Shown: positions 5,871 to 8,824 of the stretch, in pieces
Numbering within the stretch: the first letter of the stretch is position 1
Layout: every line of letters starts with the position of its first letter
From: Burkholderiaceae bacterium
Lineage (GTDB): Bacteria; Pseudomonadota; Gammaproteobacteria; Burkholderiales; Burkholderiaceae_D
Reading direction: 5' to 3'
Assembly: GCA_014379395.1 (NCBI GenBank)
Contig: JACMLV010000883.1
Coordinates: 1-8,824 of the forward strand
Length of the DNA stretch: 8,824 nt
The notes under the pieces: generated by a model
What the model saw: the letters and a program-made list of their open reading frames with translations, nothing else
The model's database searches: none
Told to the model about the DNA's origin: nothing
Position numbers and translations under genes: made by a program

Positions 5871-5941
5871 GTAGGGTGGGCACGTTTTTGTGCCCACGCG
5901 GCGCAGGCCTCCGCGTGGGCACAAGAGCGTGCCCACCCTAC
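5871..5941. repeat. 71-bp palindromic intergenic repeat (REP/MITE-like)
   Basis: Outer 14-bp perfect inverted repeat gtagggtgggcacg (5871-5884) with 5928-5941. A 3-base mismatch on each side (ttt/gag) is followed by an inner 14-bp perfect stem (5888-5901 with 5911-5924) and a 9-nt loop (cgcaggcct). Both stems carry the same GTGGGCAC core in opposite order, so the element could also fold in other pairings. It has no coding capacity. It starts 23 bases after the priA stop, between the convergent ends of priA and the next gene, where such elements often sit; it may also end transcription from both sides. The TAGGGTGGGCAC core is, to my knowledge, a widespread repeat in this bacterial group. Confidence 0.75.
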
Positions 5942-5991
5942 CTGTCTTGCCTTAATGAGATGTTACGGGGCGGGGCTTTTCAGTAAACGAT

Positions 5992-6017
5992 CCTTGCCTC
6001 GCTAATGGCTGGCAAGG
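5992..6017 (-). terminator. Possible weak terminator of the AtaL-like gene
   Basis: Perfect 7-bp stem ccttgcc (5992-5998) with ggcaagg (6011-6017) and a 12-nt loop, starting ten bases after the minus-strand stop codon. The minus strand continues atcgtttactg, a poor T tract, so Rho-independent termination is doubtful. Nothing else is recognised in 5942-6026. Confidence 0.3.
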
Positions 6018-6026
6018 GCGGTTAAG

Positions 6027-6509
6027 CTAGTTCAGCAGCCCATCGAGCCGGCCCTGCTCGGCCAGTTCGCGCAGGATGCGGATGGTGTCGATGTCGGATT
6101 CTTGATAAGCCGAGCGGCGGAAGTCGTCGTACATCGCGTTGGCCGCGTCGGTCGCCGCGTCGTGGCCGTCGTCGTATTCGAAGCGCACCCACAGCGACTC
6201 CGGATTGGGCGACTCGATCGTCATCACCAGGCTCGACGCGCTGATGTCGCCCTGCGCCGCCACCTCGTAGCGCACCTGGCGCAGCGGGTGCAGCACCACC
6301 CGGTCCTCGATCACCAGCTCGCCGTAGCGCAGCCGGCGCCCGAAGCCGCCTTCGTCGCGCGCGCCGATCAGGCACTCGTCCAGGTGCGGCACGAACAACA
6401 TCGGCGATTCGGCGCGCAGCACCAGGCCGCGCCACAGCTGCTCGTGGCTGAGCGGCTCGATCAGCGGGTTCATCGGGTCGTTTACTTCGATTAAATGTTC
6501 AAATTTCAT
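6027..6509 (-). CDS. AtaL-like/DUF1857 family SRPBCC protein
   Basis: A 160-residue soluble protein. The N-terminus MKFEHLIEVNDPMNPLIEPLSHEQLWRGLVLRAESP, read in pieces (MKFEHLIEVNDP, LSHEQLWRGLVLRA), is the pattern I recognise from the DUF1857/AtaL-like group, which has a START/SRPBCC helix-grip fold with a hydrophobic pocket. The biochemical function of bacterial members is not known; ligand binding is inferred from the fold. ATG 6509-6507 is chosen because GGAAG lies eight bases upstream and the family begins MKFEH; a TTG at 6524 would add five residues. There is no signal peptide or membrane segment, and the C-terminal part is acidic (YDDGHDAATDAANAMYDD). It is convergent with priA and divergent from rep, so probably transcribed alone. 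Confidence 0.85.
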   Translation of the reverse strand: MKFEHLIEVNDPMNPLIEPLSHEQLWRGLVLRAESPMLFVPHLDECLIGARDEGGFGRRLRYGELVIEDRVVLHPLRQVRYEVAAQGDISASSLVMTIESPNPESLWVRFEYDDGHDAATDAANAMYDDFRRSAYQESDIDTIRILRELAEQGRLDGLLN

Positions 6510-6554
6510 GTGGCTGTCTTCCAAGAAAAGGCACAGGCAGCGCCGTCAGGCAGG

Positions 6555-6585
6555 ATGGTAACGCAAGGCCCTTACGCCCTGTCAA
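6555..6585 (-). promoter_or_regulatory. Candidate promoter of the AtaL-like gene
   Basis: On the minus strand a perfect TTGACA (6585-6580) is followed at a long 19-bp spacing by TACCAT (6560-6555, 4 of 6). The leader would be about 40 nt. The spacing is outside the optimum, so activity may be low or depend on an activator. Confidence 0.4.
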
Positions 6586-6603
6586 ATCTTGTTTCGCGCG
6601 CGC

Positions 6604-6635
6604 TTGCTTTGGCGCAAGGGGGACGCTGCTACAAT
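6604..6635 (+). promoter_or_regulatory. Candidate promoter of rep
   Basis: TACAAT (6630-6635) matches the -10 at 5 of 6 positions. Two -35 choices are imperfect: TTGGCG (6609-6614, 15-bp spacing) and TTGCTT (6604-6609, 20-bp spacing). The small inverted repeat CTTGC 6603-6607 with GCAAG 6614-6618 overlaps the -35. The start would be near 6642, with a leader of about 22 nt. Confidence 0.45.
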
Positions 6636-6663
6636 GGCCGGCCCTTCTTTCAGCGCGGAAATA

Positions 6664-8724
6664 ATGTCCAAAGCCCCCCAGTTCGGCCTGAACGTCCCGC
6701 AAAGCGAGGCCGTCACCTATCTCGACGGCCCCTGTCTGGTGCTGGCCGGCGCGGGCTCGGGCAAGACGCGCGTGATCACGCAAAAGATCGCCCATCTGAT
6801 CGAGGACCGCGGCTACGACCCGCGCACCATCGCCGCGCTGACGTTCACCAACAAGGCGGCGCTGGAGATGCAGGAGCGCATCGCCAAGCTGCTCAAGCAG
6901 CCGCGCCAGGCCAAGCAGTTGACCGTTTCCACCTTCCACTCGCTGGGCGTGAAGATCCTGCGCCAGGAGGCCAACGCGCTCGGCCTGAAGGACCGCTTTT
7001 CGATCATGGACAGCGACGACTGTTTTTCGCTGGTGCAGGACCTGGCGATCACCACCGACAAGCAGCTGATCCGCCGCATCCAGGGCGCGATGTCGCTGTG
7101 GAAGAACGGCCTGGTCGAGCCAAGCGCCGCGCTCGACCAGGCCAAGGACGAGGACGAGGCCCAGGCCGCGCGCATCTACGCCAGCTACGTGGCGACGCTG
7201 TCGGCCTACCAGGCGGTCGATTTCGACGACCTGATCCGCCTGCCGGTCGAGCTGTTCCGCAGCAACGACGCGGTGCGCGACCGCTGGCAGCGCCGCCTGC
7301 GCTACCTGCTGGTCGACGAGTACCAGGACACCAACACCTGCCAGTACGAGCTGGTCAAGCTGATGGTGACCGGCATCGGCAAGAAGCCGATGTTCACCGC
7401 CGTCGGCGACGACGACCAGGCGATCTACGCCTGGCGCGGCGCGACGGTGGAGAACCTGAAGACGCTCGAGGTCGATTTCCCCGACCTGCGGGTGATCAAG
7501 CTGGAGCAGAACTACCGCTCGACGATGCGCATCTTGAACGCAGCCAACGCGGTGATCGGCAACAACCCGAAGCTGTTCGAAAAGTCGCTCTGGTCCGAGC
7601 ACGGGCTGGGCGAGCCGATCAAGGTGCTCGGCATGCAGACCGACGACCAGGAGGCCGAGCAGGTGGCGATCATGATCTCGGCCGACCATTTCGAGCGCAA
7701 GAACAAGTTCTCCGACTACGCGATCCTGTACCGCGGCAACCACCAGGCCCGCGTGATCGAGCAGGCCATGCGCAAGGAGCGCATTCCGTACACGATCTCG
7801 GGCGGCCAGAGTTTTTTCGACAAGGCCGAGATCAAGGACATCATCAGCTACCTGCGCCTGCTCGCCAACGAGGACGACGATCCGGCCTTCATCCGCGCCG
7901 TGACCACGCCGCGGCGCGGCATCGGCCAGTCGACGCTGGAGGTGCTGGGAGCGTTTTCCGGCCAGTGGCAGTGCTCGCTGTTCCAGGCCGTGTTCAAGGG
8001 CGGCATCGAGGCCAAGCTGAACGACCGCCAACTGCTCCCGCTGCGCCAGTTCTGCACCTTCATCAACCAGTTGGAGGCGCGCGCCAGCCGCCCCGGCCCG
8101 TCCGGCAGCGGCGAGAACGCCGCCGAGGTGCTCGACGACATGATGAAGGAAATCAATTACGAGTCGTACCTGTACGATTGCTTCGACGAGCGCGCCGCCC
8201 AGAGCCGCTGGCAGAACGTGCTCGACTTCACCAGCTGGCTCAAGGAGCGCGGCTGCGGCGGCAAGGACAAGTCCGGGCCGGAAAAGAACCTGCTCGAATT
8301 GACCCAGATGGTGGCCTTGATGACGATGTTGGAGGGCAAGGACGAGGAGCAGGACGCGGTGCGCATGTCGACCCTGCACGCCTCCAAGGGGCTGGAGTTT
8401 CCGCACGTGTTCCTGGTCGGCGTCGAGGAGGGCATCCTGCCGCACAAGGGCGATCCGGACGCGCCGGTCGAGACGCTCGGCGCGCGCATCGAGGAGGAGC
8501 GGCGCCTGATGTACGTCGGCATCACGCGCGCCCAGCGCACGCTGCAAATCACCTGGTGCAAAAAGCGCAAGCGGGCCGGCGAGCAGGTCCATTGCGACCC
8601 GTCGCGCTTCATCAAGGAGATGCAGCTCGACGTCGGCGACGCCGTGCCCACCGAGGCGGAAATCATCTCGCCCAAGGAGCGGCTGGCGCGGATGAAGGCC
8701 CTGCTGACCACGCCCAGGACTTGA
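6664..8724 (+). CDS. rep: ATP-dependent DNA helicase Rep (UvrD/Rep superfamily 1A)
   Basis: 3'-5' single-strand DNA translocase that removes proteins ahead of forks and, with PriC in enteric bacteria, helps restart replication. Seen: 686 residues against 673 in E. coli Rep, and similar along the whole length. Gln13 of the Q motif in LNVPQSEAV; Walker A GAGSGKT 29-35 with Lys34; TFTNKAA 60-66; DEYQDT 218-223; GDDDQAIYAWRGA 248-260; EQNYRS 281-286; TLHASKGLE 570-578; EEERRLMYVGITRA 610-623. GTTSFF-like SGGQSFFDKAEIKD and the WKN stretch favour Rep over UvrD or PcrA. ATG 6664 is used because the family sequence begins there; GGAA lies just upstream. An in-frame TTG at 6589 precedes the likely promoter and adds 25 unrelated residues. 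It is divergent from the AtaL-like gene. The stop is followed within two bases by a tandem repeat, and no terminator is visible before the window ends. Confidence 0.96.
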   Translation: MSKAPQFGLNVPQSEAVTYLDGPCLVLAGAGSGKTRVITQKIAHLIEDRGYDPRTIAALTFTNKAALEMQERIAKLLKQPRQAKQLTVSTFHSLGVKILRQEANALGLKDRFSIMDSDDCFSLVQDLAITTDKQLIRRIQGAMSLWKNGLVEPSAALDQAKDEDEAQAARIYASYVATLSAYQAVDFDDLIRLPVELFRSNDAVRDRWQRRLRYLLVDEYQDTNTCQYELVKLMVTGIGKKPMFTAVGDDDQAIYAWRGATVENLKTLEVDFPDLRVIKLEQNYRSTMRILNAANAVIGNNPKLFEKSLWSEHGLGEPIKVLGMQTDDQEAEQVAIMISADHFERKNKFSDYAILYRGNHQARVIEQAMRKERIPYTISGGQSFFDKAEIKDIISYLRLLANEDDDPAFIRAVTTPRRGIGQSTLEVLGAFSGQWQCSLFQAVFKGGIEAKLNDRQLLPLRQFCTFINQLEARASRPGPSGSGENAAEVLDDMMKEINYESYLYDCFDERAAQSRWQNVLDFTSWLKERGCGGKDKSGPEKNLLELTQMVALMTMLEGKDEEQDAVRMSTLHASKGLEFPHVFLVGVEEGILPHKGDPDAPVETLGARIEEERRLMYVGITRAQRTLQITWCKKRKRAGEQVHCDPSRFIKEMQLDVGDAVPTEAEIISPKERLARMKALLTTPRT

Positions 8725-8726
8725 TG

Positions 8727-8824
8727 GTGGCCGACGAGGTGCGGCCGGCGAGGCGTGGCCGACGAGGTGCGGCCGGCGAGGCGTGGCCGACTAGGTGCGG
8801 CCGGCGAGGCGTGGCCGGCGAGGC
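8727..8824. repeat. GC-rich tandem repeat array, 14-bp unit with 28-bp period, continuing past the window
   Basis: Seven consecutive 14-bp units with consensus GYGGCCGRCGAGGY. Units alternate between GTGGCCGACGAGGT and GCGGCCGGCGAGGC, giving a 28-bp higher-order unit present 3.5 times (8727-8754, 8755-8782, 8783-8810, and half to 8824). The only change in the full copies is T for G at 8792. The last half-copy is a hybrid (GTGGCCGGCGAGGC). The array starts two bases after the rep stop. There are no unique spacers, so it is not a CRISPR. Copy number is likely to vary by replication slippage. Confidence 0.9.

Noticed and set aside
6589..6663. TTG 6589 as the rep start
   Set aside because: It lies upstream of the TACAAT -10 and adds 25 residues with no counterpart in Rep; ATG 6664 fits the family.
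8727..8824. CRISPR array
   Set aside because: The repeats are directly adjacent 14-bp units with no unique spacers, and no cas gene is present.

Overview
The window reads as a chromosomal segment of a GC-rich betaproteobacterium. The HemE, PriA and Rep proteins are close in sequence to the Proteobacterial families, coding GC is roughly two thirds, and a short GTAGGGTGGGCACG palindrome of a kind I associate with Massilia, Duganella and Janthinobacterium relatives lies between two genes. I would place it in the Oxalobacteraceae, but that is inference; no rRNA or species marker is present.

Layout. (1) 1-1901, minus strand: an S9-family serine peptidase, nearly complete, cut at its C-terminus by the window edge. 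(2) 1902-2108: a short divergent promoter region. (3) 2109-3185, plus: hemE, uroporphyrinogen decarboxylase, closed by a strong intrinsic terminator. (4) 3186-3825: a 640-bp gene-free region. From 3241 to 3825 it is only about 43% GC by hand count, with a core near 13% GC at 3331-3360. It holds seven plus-strand DnaA-box-like 9-mers (three match TTATNCACA exactly, four differ at one base), a duplicated two-box module, AT-rich repeats, palindromes and an orphan intrinsic terminator. (5) 3826-5847, plus: priA, the replication-restart helicase. (6) 5848-6026: a convergent intergenic region with a 71-bp nearly perfect palindromic repeat. (7) 6027-6509, minus: a small AtaL-like/DUF1857 SRPBCC protein. 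(8) 6664-8724, plus: rep, a UvrD/Rep superfamily 1A helicase, divergent from the previous gene. (9) 8727-8824: a tandem array of 14-bp units (28-bp higher-order period) starting two bases after the rep stop and running off the window.

How it fits together. The genes are mostly ordinary housekeeping genes. PriA and Rep both act in restarting stalled replication forks, and the sequence in front of priA looks like a DnaA-binding locus. The main discovery candidate is therefore the hemE-priA intergenic region, which could be a chromosomal origin, a secondary or vestigial origin, or a DnaA-titrating or DnaA-regulated control region. A hemE-linked origin is established in Caulobacter; its presence here is inference. 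The other points worth checking are the possible small RNA inside that region, the palindromic repeat, the tandem array behind rep, and a PriA that is shorter than E. coli PriA in the winged-helix region.
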